Assembly: GCF_029338295.1 (NCBI RefSeq)
Contig: NZ_CP119791.1
Span: 1,302,001-1,366,000 of the forward strand
DNA from: Haladaptatus sp. QDMS2
Lineage (GTDB): Archaea > Halobacteriota > Halobacteria > Halobacteriales > Halococcaceae
Length of the DNA: 64,000 nt
Reading direction: 5' to 3'
Both the position numbers and the translations under genes were made by a program. A model generated the notes under the pieces. The model was not told the DNA's origin and ran no database searches. It saw only the letters and a list, made by a program, of their open reading frames with translations. Positions 34,718-44,226 of this stretch are shown piece after piece (positions within the stretch are counted from its first letter, which is position 1; each line of letters begins with the position of its first letter).

Positions 34718-36424
34718 GTGCCCCTCCCCTTCGACCTGCTCGTTTTGATGCTCGCCGCGGTGTTGACAGGCGGTGCGGCGACGGTGTTTGCCTGGCGGCA
34801 GCGACCCGAACCGGGGGCGACGGCACTCGCGGTTCTGATGGCCGCCGCAACGTGGTGGTCGGGGATGTACATCCTCGAACTCAACGCCGCGACGCTCATG
34901 GGCAAGTTATTCTGGGCGCGCATGCAGTGGGCCGGTTCGGTGACCGTGCCGGTCGCATGGGTCGTCTTTGCGCTCGAATACACTGGTAACGATGAGTACG
35001 TCAATCCCCGAAATATCGTGTTGCTCGGCGCGATTCCCGCGCTAACGGTGGTACTCGTCTGGACCAACGAAGCCCACCTCCTCGTTCGTCACTCCGTCGG
35101 CCTCAGACTGGTTGGCGACACGCTCGTCATGACCCAGACGTTCGGCCCCTGGTTCTGGGTCATCATCGGCTACTCCTACATCCTCGCGCTCGTGGGCGAC
35201 CTGCTGTTTTTCAACCTGCTCGAAAATTCACCGATTATCCACCGCAAGCAGGCCATCGCCATCTTACTCGCCGCGCTTGCCCCGTGGGTCGGGAACCTCA
35301 TCTACGTCGGCGACCTGCTCCCGTGGGTCGCCGTGGACCCGACGCCGGTCGCCTTCACTGTGTCGGGCATCGCGAGTCTCGGGGCGATTTCTCAGTACAA
35401 ACTCCTCGATGCGAGTCCGGCACCGGGTCGCCTCGCGCGCACCTTCGTCGTAGACGAGATGGCCGACGGCGTCGTCGTGGTCGATTCGACGGGCCGCATC
35501 GTTGACGTAAACCAGAGCGCCGCTGCCGTCATAGGCGCGGTTCCGCTCGACCTTCTCGGCACGCAGCTTGACGAAACCTTCCAAGGGTACGACCAACTCT
35601 CCACAAAACCGACGGAGGGGACAGAACTAGTCACCCTCGGCACAGGGGGTGACGAGCGCCACTACGAGGTGAGTCGGACCGACCTCCAGGACTACCACGA
35701 CCGGGTCATCGGTCGCGTGCTGGTGCTGCGCGACGTCACCGAGCGGTTTCGCTACCAGCAGCGACTCGACGTGCTCAATCGCGTACTTCGCCACAACCTG
35801 CGAAACGAGATGAACGTCGTCCTCGGATTCGCAGACCGCCTCGAAGCCGGCGGGGGCGACCCTGCGCTCACGAACCGGCTCAGACAGAAGGCCCTCCACC
35901 TCGTCGATATGGGGAACAAGGCCCGGGCGATACAGGAGATAATCGACAGCGACCACGCGGACCTCATGCAGATTTCGGTCGCACCAATCATCGAGGCTGC
36001 CGCCGCAGCCGTCAGCACCGCGCACCCGAACGTCGCGGTGCGGGTCAAGTCGCTCCCACCCGAGTCGACCACCTGCGGCTGGGTCATCGAACCAGCCATC
36101 GAGAACCTCCTCGAAAACGCCGCAGAGCACAACACGAACGACCGGCCGGAAGCGACGATCACCGGTTCGGTGTCCGGAGAATGGCTCACGATTTCGGTTA
36201 CGGACAATGGGCCGGGCATTCCAGAGACTGAACTCGAAGTGCTCGACATGGGCCACGAGACGGCGTTACTTCACAGCCAGGGGCTCGGCCTTTGGCTCGC
36301 AAACTGGGCGGTCAAGGCTCTCGACGGGGAACTCACCTTCGCTGAGAACCACCCCGAGGGAACGACGGTGACGATTCGCGTGCCACTCGATCGCGGCGCC
36401 GAGGACACAGAAGCGACGAAATGA
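34718..36424 (+). CDS. Sensor histidine kinase with 7TM input and PAS domain
   Basis: This is a 568-residue membrane sensor. Seven hydrophobic segments fill residues about 1-230 (histidine kinase 7TM type), followed by a PAS-like domain (VDEMADGVVVVDSTGRIVDVN near residue 245). The H-box is LRHNLRNEMN near residue 355 with the phospho-acceptor His. The N-box is ENLLENAAEHN, the G1 box DNGPGIP and the G2-like LGLWLAN. A GTG start at 34718 is chosen because no ATG gives the first helix. No response regulator is adjacent. Confidence 0.85.
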   Translation: MPLPFDLLVLMLAAVLTGGAATVFAWRQRPEPGATALAVLMAAATWWSGMYILELNAATLMGKLFWARMQWAGSVTVPVAWVVFALEYTGNDEYVNPRNIVLLGAIPALTVVLVWTNEAHLLVRHSVGLRLVGDTLVMTQTFGPWFWVIIGYSYILALVGDLLFFNLLENSPIIHRKQAIAILLAALAPWVGNLIYVGDLLPWVAVDPTPVAFTVSGIASLGAISQYKLLDASPAPGRLARTFVVDEMADGVVVVDSTGRIVDVNQSAAAVIGAVPLDLLGTQLDETFQGYDQLSTKPTEGTELVTLGTGGDERHYEVSRTDLQDYHDRVIGRVLVLRDVTERFRYQQRLDVLNRVLRHNLRNEMNVVLGFADRLEAGGGDPALTNRLRQKALHLVDMGNKARAIQEIIDSDHADLMQISVAPIIEAAAAAVSTAHPNVAVRVKSLPPESTTCGWVIEPAIENLLENAAEHNTNDRPEATITGSVSGEWLTISVTDNGPGIPETELEVLDMGHETALLHSQGLGLWLANWAVKALDGELTFAENHPEGTTVTIRVPLDRGAEDTEATK

Positions 36425-36452
36425 CTTTCTGCCGTGCTCGCACATCTCAGGT

Positions 36453-37070
36453 ATGCCAACCCGAATCGACATCCTCTGCTACGAGGGGTTCGACGAACTC
36501 GACGCAATCGGCCCCTACGAGGTGTTCAAATCGGCCGCCGAGCTTGGCGCGCCATTCGACGTGCGACTGGTGACGCTCGACGAGACGAAGACGATAACGG
36601 CGAGCCACGGCCTTCGCGTCGGTATCGACGGCGTGCTCGTGACCGACGACCCGGCCGACATCGTCCTCGTGCCCGGTGGGGGCTGGAGCAATCGCAGCGA
36701 GGCAGGCGCGTGGGCCGAAGCCGAGAAGGGCGCGGTTCCAACTGCGCTCGGGAAAGTTTACGACGCTGGCGCGACGGTGGCCTCCGTCTGCACGGGCGGG
36801 ATGTTGCTCGCCCGCGCTGGCCTCACGGACGGACGACCGGCCGTGACCCACGCCTCCGCGCTCGGAGACCTTCGGGAGACTGCGGCTGAGGTGGTGGACG
36901 CACGCGTCGTGGACGACGGCGACCTGCTCACCGCGGGCGGTGTTACCTCCGGCATCGACCTCGCGCTGCACCTCGTCGCACGTGAGGCGGGCGAGGATAT
37001 CGCGGCGCAGGTGGCGACCGAACTCGAATACGACCGGCGGTCGGACATCGTGGTCGGGAGAGACCACTAG
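36453..37070 (+). CDS. DJ-1/PfpI family protein
   Basis: The 205-residue protein has the class I glutamine-amidotransferase-like fold. The nucleophile elbow is ASVCTGGMLLARAGL near residue 108, with the reactive Cys flanked by Thr-Gly. It also shows YEGFDELDAIGPYEVF at the N-terminus and LVPGGGW near residue 71. This matches the GATase1/isonitrile-hydratase-like branch (THASAL near residue 130). Activity is not determined. It lies 28 bp after the histidine kinase gene. Confidence 0.85.
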   Translation: MPTRIDILCYEGFDELDAIGPYEVFKSAAELGAPFDVRLVTLDETKTITASHGLRVGIDGVLVTDDPADIVLVPGGGWSNRSEAGAWAEAEKGAVPTALGKVYDAGATVASVCTGGMLLARAGLTDGRPAVTHASALGDLRETAAEVVDARVVDDGDLLTAGGVTSGIDLALHLVAREAGEDIAAQVATELEYDRRSDIVVGRDH

Positions 37071-37158
37071 CGGGCGACGGATGCATGCAGGGTGCTAGCA
37101 ATCGCCTCCTTAAGGTTTAACAGGATTCCGCCGCATGCTTCAGACGGAGGTATATCTC

Positions 37159-37758
37159 ATGAGCTACGAACTTTCGCCGCTTCCGTACGACTACGACGCA
37201 CTCGAGCCGCACATCTCAGAGCAGGTCCTCACGTGGCACCACGACACGCACCACCAGGGCTATGTAAACGGATGGAACTCCGCAGAGGAGACGCTCGAAA
37301 GCAACCGCGAGTCCGGTGACTTCGGGTCCTCGGCTGGCGCAATCCGCAACGTGACCCACAACGGCTGTGGCCACATCCTGCACGACCTGTTCTGGCAGAA
37401 CATGTCCGCAGACGGTGGCGACAAACCATCGGGCGACCTCGCAGACCGTATCGAGCAGGACTTCGGTTCCTACGAAGCGTGGAAGGGTGAGTTCGAGGCT
37501 GCCGCATCCGCCGCAGGCGGCTGGGCACTCCTCGTTTACGACTCGTTCAGTAACCAGCTGCGCAACGTCGTCGTCGACAAGCACGACCAGGGCGCACTCT
37601 GGGGCAGCCACCCAATCCTCGCACTCGACGTCTGGGAGCACTCGTACTACTACGACTACGGTCCAGCCCGTGGCGACTTCGTTGAAGCCTTCTTCAACGT
37701 CGTCGACTGGGAAGAGCCATCGTCGCGCTACGCGCAGGCAGTCGAGCTGTTCGAGTAA
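37159..37758 (+). CDS. sod: Superoxide dismutase (Mn/Fe type)
   Basis: The 199-residue enzyme dismutates superoxide. Metal ligands are visible as the first His in LTWHHDTHHQGYVNGWN near residue 26, the second in NGCGHILHDLFW near residue 76, and the Asp-His pair in LDVWEHSYYYDYGPARGDFV near residue 160. The start at ATG 37159 is fixed by a GGAGGT eight bases upstream, a rare strong ribosome binding site in this window. Haloarchaeal members usually use manganese. Confidence 0.96.
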   Translation: MSYELSPLPYDYDALEPHISEQVLTWHHDTHHQGYVNGWNSAEETLESNRESGDFGSSAGAIRNVTHNGCGHILHDLFWQNMSADGGDKPSGDLADRIEQDFGSYEAWKGEFEAAASAAGGWALLVYDSFSNQLRNVVVDKHDQGALWGSHPILALDVWEHSYYYDYGPARGDFVEAFFNVVDWEEPSSRYAQAVELFE

Positions 37759-37860
37759 GTCCCAAATCTTCCACTTTTTATCGCGCTCGCCCGGTAAGCG
37801 ACGGCTCTCGTCTGAAGGGGAGTGCGACCGGCACGCGACCAGCGAACGTACCGAGAACCG

Positions 37861-38664
37861 TCACCAATTCATCCCCGGGTTGTCGGCGGCCTGGCGAATC
37901 CACGATGAAACCTGTTCCTCGTCCAGCGTGTCCGATTCTTTCAAATCCAGGGCTTGCCGTGTCGGTCCCGTTCCGCTCGGCGGCACCGGGTCGAGATACT
38001 CCTCGGTCACGAATGTGAGTTTCACGTGCTTCGAGAGCGCGCTGAACGCCGCGAACCAGCCCTCGTCCGTGACGCCGTAGAAGGGTTGATGATATCGCAC
38101 GGCGCGACGCACCTCCGGGACTTCCTGTTCGATGAGGCGGTCGAATCGCTCCGCAATCTCGCCCTTCCATCCCGGCAGGGCTGCGATGAACGCTTTCACC
38201 GACGCGGCTCCATCGGCGGTATCCTTCCGCCGCGCCGTCTGGTAGCGTTTTTCTCGGTCCTTCCACTCCTGTTGGGTCGGTACTTCGTCCGGGAGTTCGA
38301 TTTCTCCGACGTCGTCTCCGATGGATCCCTCCCCCGCACGGCCCGCAATCGCGGTCACGACCACGACTGGGTCGGATTCGTCGTGGTCGGAAAACAGGTC
38401 AAAGGCAAGTCGCATCGTCGCGCCGCGCCAGTGGCGGGCGAAGGCGACCCACCCGCTTGACTCGTCCTCTCGGGTGTCCGGTTCGACCGCGAAGAGACCG
38501 AGCAAAGCGGGAATAGCGTCCGCGCCCCACTGGAGGCCCCGGTCTAAGTCAGTGTACTGAACCCCGTCATCGTGGGTCGAAGTGTAGTGAGGTGCCCTGA
38601 TTGCACGGTTCGCCATTACGAGGGCGGAAATTAACTCGGGAGTTGGTGGGCTGGACTCGCGCAT
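37861..38664 (-). CDS. DUF1801-domain protein with an extra N-terminal domain
   Basis: The 267-residue protein appears to have two parts. The C-terminal 120 residues contain WKGEIAERFDRLIEQEVPEVRRAVRYHQPFYG and WFAAFSALSKHVKLTF, the pattern of the DUF1801/YdhG fold. The N-terminal 130 residues (VQYTDLDRGLQWGADAIPALLG) are an unrecognised domain. DUF1801 proteins are small and of unknown function; this one is about twice their usual size. ATG 38664 is preferred over an upstream GTG. Confidence 0.7.
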   Translation of the reverse strand: MRESSPPTPELISALVMANRAIRAPHYTSTHDDGVQYTDLDRGLQWGADAIPALLGLFAVEPDTREDESSGWVAFARHWRGATMRLAFDLFSDHDESDPVVVVTAIAGRAGEGSIGDDVGEIELPDEVPTQQEWKDREKRYQTARRKDTADGAASVKAFIAALPGWKGEIAERFDRLIEQEVPEVRRAVRYHQPFYGVTDEGWFAAFSALSKHVKLTFVTEEYLDPVPPSGTGPTRQALDLKESDTLDEEQVSSWIRQAADNPGMNW

Positions 38665-38987
38665 ACTCACTCGCAGAAACGTAGTGTGAGTGTATCAACA
38701 TTTCTACGGTTCAGATTGGGTGAAGCATCCAGAGAGTCCGACTCTGTGCTAATTTCGTCGAAATCGCGGTCACGGTCGAAGGGACGGAGCCATACTCCGC
38801 GACGGGCAGACTGGTTTCAGGTAGAGTGCTCCCGACACACCACCACACTCATTAGCCCAATCTGAGAACAGGTGGCCTGACCCTCGATTGGGCATGACTG
38901 GATAGGGGAGCGTATGAATAGGAAGGGACGTTCGCTGAGTCAGCGAATCACCACGTGAATTAGTATCCCGCTATGAGTGAGTGAACC
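38665..38987. other. Intergenic stretch with one long palindrome
   Basis: About 320 bp with no credible reading frame. It holds the palindrome at 38931-38947 and, on the plus strand, a TTAGTAT TATA-like element at 38960-38966 about 27 bp before the GTG start of the next gene, which suggests a leaderless transcript. The rest shows no repeat, tRNA or IS end that I can recognise. Confidence 0.6.
38931..38947. repeat. Palindrome, copy 1 (TTCGCTGAGTCAGCGAA)
   Basis: Perfect 8-bp arms around a single central G. An almost identical copy is at 41123-41139 and the 11-bp core recurs inverted at 56008-56018. It lies 40 bp upstream of the regulator start and partly upstream of the TATA-like element, so it could be an operator; an IS-end remnant is the alternative. 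Confidence 0.55.
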
Positions 38988-39344
38988 GTGGGCGACGACG
39001 TCGAGGCGACCGAACTGTTCCAGCTACTGAACGATAGCTATGCACGCATGATTCTCACCGAGACGACCACCGAACCGATGTCAGCAGCAGCCCTCAGTGA
39101 AGCCTGTGATGCCTCCCTTTCCACGATTTACCGGCGGGCGAACGCCCTCATCGAACAGGGGTTGCTCGTCGAACACACGAAACCCGACCCCGATGGGCAC
39201 CACTATACCATGTACGAGGCCACCGTCAGTCACGTCGACATCGATTTTACCGAGCAGGGAATCGACGTTTCCGTATCGACGCACGAAGATGCAGTCGACC
39301 AATTTGCCCGCACCTGGGCCGGCATCCGAGGTGACGACGAATGA
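38988..39344 (+). CDS. Winged-helix transcriptional regulator
   Basis: The 118-residue protein carries an ArsR/MarR-like helix-turn-helix in SAAALSEACDASLSTIYRRANALIEQGLLVEHTK (residues about 27-60), followed by a beta-wing HHYTMYEATVSHVDIDF. The GTG at 38988 fits a leaderless start behind a TATA-like element. It overlaps the next membrane-protein gene by four bases, a pairing common in haloarchaea where the regulator may sense through its partner. Confidence 0.82.
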   Translation: MGDDVEATELFQLLNDSYARMILTETTTEPMSAAALSEACDASLSTIYRRANALIEQGLLVEHTKPDPDGHHYTMYEATVSHVDIDFTEQGIDVSVSTHEDAVDQFARTWAGIRGDDE

Positions 39345-39604
39345 GTCTCGCCCTCCTCGCCGGGAAGCTCCTCACCGTCGCCCTCGGGTTCATCATCGCC
39401 GCGAAGGGCTTTCAGGGCTACCGACGCCACCAGAGTGAGCCGATGTTCTATCTATCGTCTGGCTTCCTGTTCATCAGCGTCGGCGGCGTGATGGACTGTT
39501 CGTTCTTCACCCTCCTCGACATCGAGACGCTCATGTCGGGCGTCATCCAGACCAGTCTGGTCGCCATCGGGATGGTGCTCGTCCTCTACTCGATGTACCG
39601 GTGA
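39341..39604 (+). CDS. Small membrane protein coupled to the regulator (DUF7521-like)
   Basis: The 87-residue protein has three hydrophobic segments (residues about 3-20, 35-55 and 65-86) joined by a short basic loop FQGYRRHQSEP. It overlaps the regulator stop by ATGA and so should be made with it. I recall a haloarchaeal family found after HTH genes with this shape; the family number is tentative. It may be a membrane sensor for the regulator. Confidence 0.65.
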   Translation: MSLALLAGKLLTVALGFIIAAKGFQGYRRHQSEPMFYLSSGFLFISVGGVMDCSFFTLLDIETLMSGVIQTSLVAIGMVLVLYSMYR

Positions 39605-39663
39605 CCTGCGGGGACTCAGCGTTCTCCCGAAAGCGAGTTTCGATTAGAAGGGGTCCCCGTCGG

Positions 39664-40197
39664 TCACAACGTGCATTCTCGGGGGTCGCCTGCCCGGCCG
39701 AGGAAGAACAGCAAGAGTGCAAGCCCGCCGACACGGAGCAGGTCGCCGTGGAAGGGCATCGCGGCCATCGCCCCGGCAAATCCGAGAAAGCCGAGCATGC
39801 CCGCACCACAGCTCGCACAGCCCGACGCCAGCAATCCGGGGACGATACCCACCAGGTCGGAGACACTCGAAACCCCAACCATCCGGACCTGTGCGATGGT
39901 GTTGACGAGTGCGACGCCGGTGAGAATCGAGTAGGCGACGATGACGCCCAGGCCAAACCAGCCGTTCGACCGATAGGTCGTCTGCGTCAGCGAGATGACG
40001 ACGTAATCGAACCAGTGGAGGCCCGCGCTCAACATCTGGATGGTGAACTCCGGCATCACGCTCATTATCAGGAGGAGATACGTGAGGACTCCGATAACGG
40101 CCATCGAAACGGTCCGCTGCCACGAGGTGAACGGATAGGTGAGGGCGCTTTCGAGATTGCTGCTGAACTGAGCGGTTCTGGACTGTACGTTCATCAT
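39664..40197 (-). CDS. Polytopic membrane protein with a Cys-x-x-Cys loop
   Basis: The 177-residue protein has four to five predicted membrane segments. The motif SGCASCGAGMLGF near residue 123 places two cysteines three residues apart at the start of a hydrophobic helix, as in thiol-redox or metal-handling membrane proteins. Its start overlaps the stop of the DsbA-like lipoprotein gene, so it is probably that protein's redox or anchoring partner. I do not recognise the family. Confidence 0.65.
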   Translation of the reverse strand: MMNVQSRTAQFSSNLESALTYPFTSWQRTVSMAVIGVLTYLLLIMSVMPEFTIQMLSAGLHWFDYVVISLTQTTYRSNGWFGLGVIVAYSILTGVALVNTIAQVRMVGVSSVSDLVGIVPGLLASGCASCGAGMLGFLGFAGAMAAMPFHGDLLRVGGLALLLFFLGRAGDPRECTL

Positions 40198-40964
40198 TCG
40201 GCTAGCTTTTCGATTTCGCTCTTGAATCGCTCGTACGGCTGTGCGCCGGTGAGTCGTTTTGCGTTTTCAGTCTCGTGGTTGTAGAGGGCAAAGCCGGGCG
40301 TCAAGCCGATTCCCTGTTCGTCAGCCTGTTCCAGGTCCTGTTCGACCCAGCCTTTCATCTTCGACCGACGGTTCTCGAGACACGAGTGTACGGCTTCTGC
40401 GTCCACACCGCCGACTGATTCGGTAATCGCGTGGAGATTCTCTCTGACGGCCCACCCCGAATTTGGTTCTTTCTGGGCGTCGAACACCGCCGAGTGCCAT
40501 CGGTAATACACGTCTGGCCGGTCAGCTTTGACCTGGTCCCACACGCACTTCGACATCGCGGCCGCAATCGTCGATTCGTCGCCGATGTTTGGGAGTTCGA
40601 GGAGCACGATTCGCAGGTTTCCGTTCGACACGTCGTTCTCGATGAGCTTCGGTGCCGTGTTCTGCTCGAATCGATTGCAGAAGGGACACTGGAAGTCGCT
40701 CCAGTAGTACATATCGACGTGCGCGTCCGGCGACCCGATGAGGGGATTCCCCGTGAGGTCCACGCCAAACGTCGTCGTATCCGTACTCGCATAGAGCGAG
40801 AGCGCTGTTCCCGTCGGATTGCTGTCTGCCGTAGGCGGTTGCGAGGTCGATTCCAGTTCACGTTGCTCCAGCGAATTGACGATGGACGTACACCCGGAGA
40901 GACTCGCGAGAATCGCTGCAGAGCTCCCGAGAACCGCCCGACGAGAGCGTTTTTGCGACGTCAT
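40194..40964 (-). CDS. DsbA-like thioredoxin-fold lipoprotein
   Basis: The 256-residue protein begins SRRAVLGSS, a twin-arginine-type signal, with the lipobox LSGC near residues 22-25. A thioredoxin fold of the DsbA type follows: YYWSDFQCPFCNRFEQ near residue 86 with the CPFC active site, an inserted helical domain, and a cis-Pro segment GLTPGFALYN near residue 220. It should be exported and act on extracytoplasmic thiols. It is coupled to the membrane protein downstream. Confidence 0.87.
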   Translation of the reverse strand: MTSQKRSRRAVLGSSAAILASLSGCTSIVNSLEQRELESTSQPPTADSNPTGTALSLYASTDTTTFGVDLTGNPLIGSPDAHVDMYYWSDFQCPFCNRFEQNTAPKLIENDVSNGNLRIVLLELPNIGDESTIAAAMSKCVWDQVKADRPDVYYRWHSAVFDAQKEPNSGWAVRENLHAITESVGGVDAEAVHSCLENRRSKMKGWVEQDLEQADEQGIGLTPGFALYNHETENAKRLTGAQPYERFKSEIEKLAE

Positions 40965-41122
40965 TTTGAACGAAAGCGGGTGGCGTTCGTTCGGTGTGCC
41001 GATGGATGCTCGAAGTCAGCAGTTTCAGGGACCAGCAAACGTTCACACCGTCCGTCAGTAGTTGATGGGAAGGATTGCACGATTCGAACACGAGTGTGGA
41101 GAGACATAGTGAGAAAGGCACG

Positions 41123-41139
41123 TTCGCTGAGTCAGCAAA
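41123..41139. repeat. Palindrome, copy 2 (one mismatch)
   Basis: TTCGCTGAGTCAGCAAA differs from copy 1 by one base. The flanking bases AGG-ACG before it are also shared with copy 1. It is 99 bp upstream of the large FAD/Fe-S dehydrogenase gene and 159 bp upstream of the divergent DsbA-like gene. Confidence 0.5.
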
Positions 41140-41237
41140 ACTGCGGTGTCGTTTAACTGGAAGGGGGAACTCGACTGTTCGCAAATGTGTGCGCAACGAC
41201 AGCATTTATCTCACTCAACCAAGTACCGAAAGGCAAT

Positions 41238-44189
41238 ATGGCCACGAAAGATGCTGAAGGTTCGGTGTCGTCGCCTGCCGAACATAACGCGCTGGCCGCG
41301 GCGCTCTCAGACGCAGTCCGGGGGGACGTTCGATTCGACGAGTACTCGCAGGTGCTCTACGCCACGGACGGGAGTATCTACAAAGCCCGGCCCGCTGGCG
41401 TCGTGTTCCCAGAAGACGTCGAAGACGTCCAGGCGGCAGTACGCACGGCGACCGAACACGACACGCCGATTCTTCCGCGCGGAACCGGGTCGTCGCTCGC
41501 GGGGCAAGCCGTGGGCCCGGGGTGTGTCGTCCTCGACCTGACCCGACACATGGACGAAATTCTGGACGTGGACCCCGAAGCGCAACTGACCACCGTGCAA
41601 CCGGGCGTCGTCCAGGACCACCTTGACAATCACCTCTCGCAGTGGGGGCTCAAGTTCGCCCCCGACCCCGCCTCCTCGAACCGGGCGACGGTCGGCGGGT
41701 CCATCGGGAACAACTCGACGGGGGCGCACTCGGTGCGCTACGGCATCACCGACGCCTACACGGAGGAACTGAAAGTCGTCCTCGCAGACGGGTCGCTTAT
41801 CCACACCCGCGACGTGGTGCTCGACAGTCCGGAGTGGGACGACATCGTTGCACAGGACACGCTCGAAGCCCGCATCTACGAGACGGTACGCGCGCTCGTC
41901 GAGGAGAACGAGGTGGAAATCGAAGCGCGCTACCCGACGCTCAAGCGGTCGGTGAGCGGTTACAACCTCCACAAGGTCATCCGCGAGCAAGACGGCGAAC
42001 GGGTCATCAACCTCTCGAAACTCCTGGTCGGTTCGGAGGGCACCCTCGGCGTCGTCGTGGAAGCGACGCTCTCGCTCGTGACGAAACCCGAGGAGACGGC
42101 GCTCGTCCTCTACTGCTTCGACGAGTTGACCGACGCGATGGCCGCGGTGCCAGTCGCGCTCGAATACGACGCCGGCGCGGTCGAACTCATGGACTCGGAG
42201 GTGTTTCGCCTCGCCCGTGAGTCAGAGGAGTACGCCCAGTACGCAGACCCCATCCCAAAACGCGCGAAGGCGGCGCTCATGCTCGAATTCGATTCTGAGT
42301 GCCACGACGATTTCGAGGCGGCCATCGCCGCGACCAACGAGCGATTCCTCGAAAACGGCACGGCGTTCGACGCTATCGAGGCGTACACTCCAGAGGCGCA
42401 GGGCGACCTCTGGAAGCTTCGGAAGGCGGCGATTCCGCTCCTGATGAGCTTACAGGGCGACGCCAAACCCTACCCGTTCATCGAGGACGCGACAGTGCCT
42501 CCCGAAGAACTCAAAGAGTACGTCAAAGAGTTCGAGCAGGTGCTCGAAGATCACGGCACGTCTGCGGCCTACTTCGCCCACGCCGGGAGTGGGACGCTCC
42601 ACATCCGGCCGATTCTCTCGCTCAAAGAGGAGGAGGGCATCGAGAAGATGCACTCCATCGCCGAAGACGTGACTGACCTCGTGCTCGAACGAAACGGCTC
42701 CTTCTCGGGCGAACACGGCGACGGTCTCGCGCGGACGGAGTTCAACCCGAAGATGTACGGCCCGCAGTTGTGGGCAGCATTCCAGGACCTGAAGACGGCG
42801 TTCGACCCCGAGTGGCTCATGAACCCGGGGAAGGTCGTCTTCGGCGACGAGGTGACGGACATGCGCGAGAACCTGCGCTATGGGGCGCAGTACAGTTCCA
42901 TCGAGCCACAGACGGCCCAGGACTTTTCGGACGAGGGTGGGTTTTCGCACCTGGTCGAACTGTGTAACGGCTGTGGCACCTGCCGCCAGACGGACACGGG
43001 GACGATGTGCCCGACGTGGCGCGCCTCGAAAGAGGAGATTCAGACCACTCGCGGTCGAGCGAACCTGTTGCGGGCGGCCATCAGCGGCGACCTGCCCGAA
43101 GAGGAACTGTACTCAGAACAGTTCCACGAGGAAGTCCTGGACCTCTGTGTCGGGTGTAAAGGCTGTATGACCGACTGCCCGACGGGCGTGGACATGGCGA
43201 AGCTCAAAGCCGAGGTGAAACACCAGACCCACCAGAAGAAGGGTACCTCACCCCGCGAGCGACTCTTCGCCGACATCGAGCAGTTCTCCAAGCTGGGGAG
43301 TGCGCTCGCGCCCATCTCGAACTGGGCGACGGAACTGCCCGGCGCGCGGACGGTCATGGAGAAGACCCTCGGCATCGCGAAAGACCGCGACCTGCCGCAC
43401 TTCGAGCGCGAGTCGTTCCGCGACTGGTACGCAAAGCGCGGGCCAAAGGTTCCGACCAAGGACGCCACCCACCGTGTGCTCCTGTTCCCGGACACGTACA
43501 TGAACTACGCCTCGCCAGAAATCGGAAAGGCCGCCGTGCGCGTCCTCGAAGCCGGCGGCTGTCACGTGAAACTGCCCAAAGAAACGACTGCGACGGGTCG
43601 AGCAGCCTACTCGAAGGGGTTCCTCGACAAGGCAAAAGAACAGGCGCAGACGAACGTCCGGGCGCTCGCCCCGCAGGTCACCGACGGCTGGTCGGTCGTA
43701 TTCGCAGAGCCCTCTGACGCCGTCATGTTCCAGGACGAGTACCGCGACTTGCTTCCCGGCGACGAAGCCTGCGAAGCAGTCTCGCGGGCGACCTACGGCG
43801 TCTGTGAGTTCATAGACCGCCTCCAGGTGGACGAGGAGATGTCGTTCGACGACCCGCGCGAATCCATCGCGTATCACGGCCACTGCAACCAGAAGGCGGT
43901 CAAGCGCGACCACCACGCCGTGGGCGTGCTGCGTCGGGCGGGCTACGACGTGGACCCACTCGATTCGGGGTGCTGTGGGATGGCCGGGAGCTTCGGCTAC
44001 GAAGCAGAACACTACGACCTCTCGAAGGCAATCGGCCGGTTGCTGTTCGAGAAGGTAGACGAGAGTCCGGCCTCGCAGGTGGTCGCCCCCGGTGCGTCCT
44101 GTCGCACCCAGCTTGGGGAGCGAGAGGGCGAAGGCGAAGACCGGCCTCCACACCCAATCGAGAAGGTGGCCGAGGCGCTCGCCCGGTAG
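41238..44189 (+). CDS. FAD/4Fe-4S D-2-hydroxyacid dehydrogenase (YdiJ/DLD type)
   Basis: The 983-residue fusion has an N-terminal FAD-binding domain (LPRGTGSSLAGQAVG near residue 78, TVGGSIGNNSTGAHSVRYG near residue 152), an FAD-oxidase C-domain (HAGSGTLHIRP, SGEHGDGLAR near residue 490), two ferredoxin clusters (CNGCGTCRQ...CP near residue 577 and CVGCKGCMTDCP near residue 637), and a CCG domain with HGHCNQ and GCCGMAGSFGY near residue 914. It resembles D-lactate or D-2-hydroxyglutarate dehydrogenases delivering electrons to the chain. Confidence 0.9.
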   Translation: MATKDAEGSVSSPAEHNALAAALSDAVRGDVRFDEYSQVLYATDGSIYKARPAGVVFPEDVEDVQAAVRTATEHDTPILPRGTGSSLAGQAVGPGCVVLDLTRHMDEILDVDPEAQLTTVQPGVVQDHLDNHLSQWGLKFAPDPASSNRATVGGSIGNNSTGAHSVRYGITDAYTEELKVVLADGSLIHTRDVVLDSPEWDDIVAQDTLEARIYETVRALVEENEVEIEARYPTLKRSVSGYNLHKVIREQDGERVINLSKLLVGSEGTLGVVVEATLSLVTKPEETALVLYCFDELTDAMAAVPVALEYDAGAVELMDSEVFRLARESEEYAQYADPIPKRAKAALMLEFDSECHDDFEAAIAATNERFLENGTAFDAIEAYTPEAQGDLWKLRKAAIPLLMSLQGDAKPYPFIEDATVPPEELKEYVKEFEQVLEDHGTSAAYFAHAGSGTLHIRPILSLKEEEGIEKMHSIAEDVTDLVLERNGSFSGEHGDGLARTEFNPKMYGPQLWAAFQDLKTAFDPEWLMNPGKVVFGDEVTDMRENLRYGAQYSSIEPQTAQDFSDEGGFSHLVELCNGCGTCRQTDTGTMCPTWRASKEEIQTTRGRANLLRAAISGDLPEEELYSEQFHEEVLDLCVGCKGCMTDCPTGVDMAKLKAEVKHQTHQKKGTSPRERLFADIEQFSKLGSALAPISNWATELPGARTVMEKTLGIAKDRDLPHFERESFRDWYAKRGPKVPTKDATHRVLLFPDTYMNYASPEIGKAAVRVLEAGGCHVKLPKETTATGRAAYSKGFLDKAKEQAQTNVRALAPQVTDGWSVVFAEPSDAVMFQDEYRDLLPGDEACEAVSRATYGVCEFIDRLQVDEEMSFDDPRESIAYHGHCNQKAVKRDHHAVGVLRRAGYDVDPLDSGCCGMAGSFGYEAEHYDLSKAIGRLLFEKVDESPASQVVAPGASCRTQLGEREGEGEDRPPHPIEKVAEALAR

Positions 44190-44226
44190 CGGGACGTTTT
44201 ATTTGCTCGAACGCCAAGCGCCGGCC

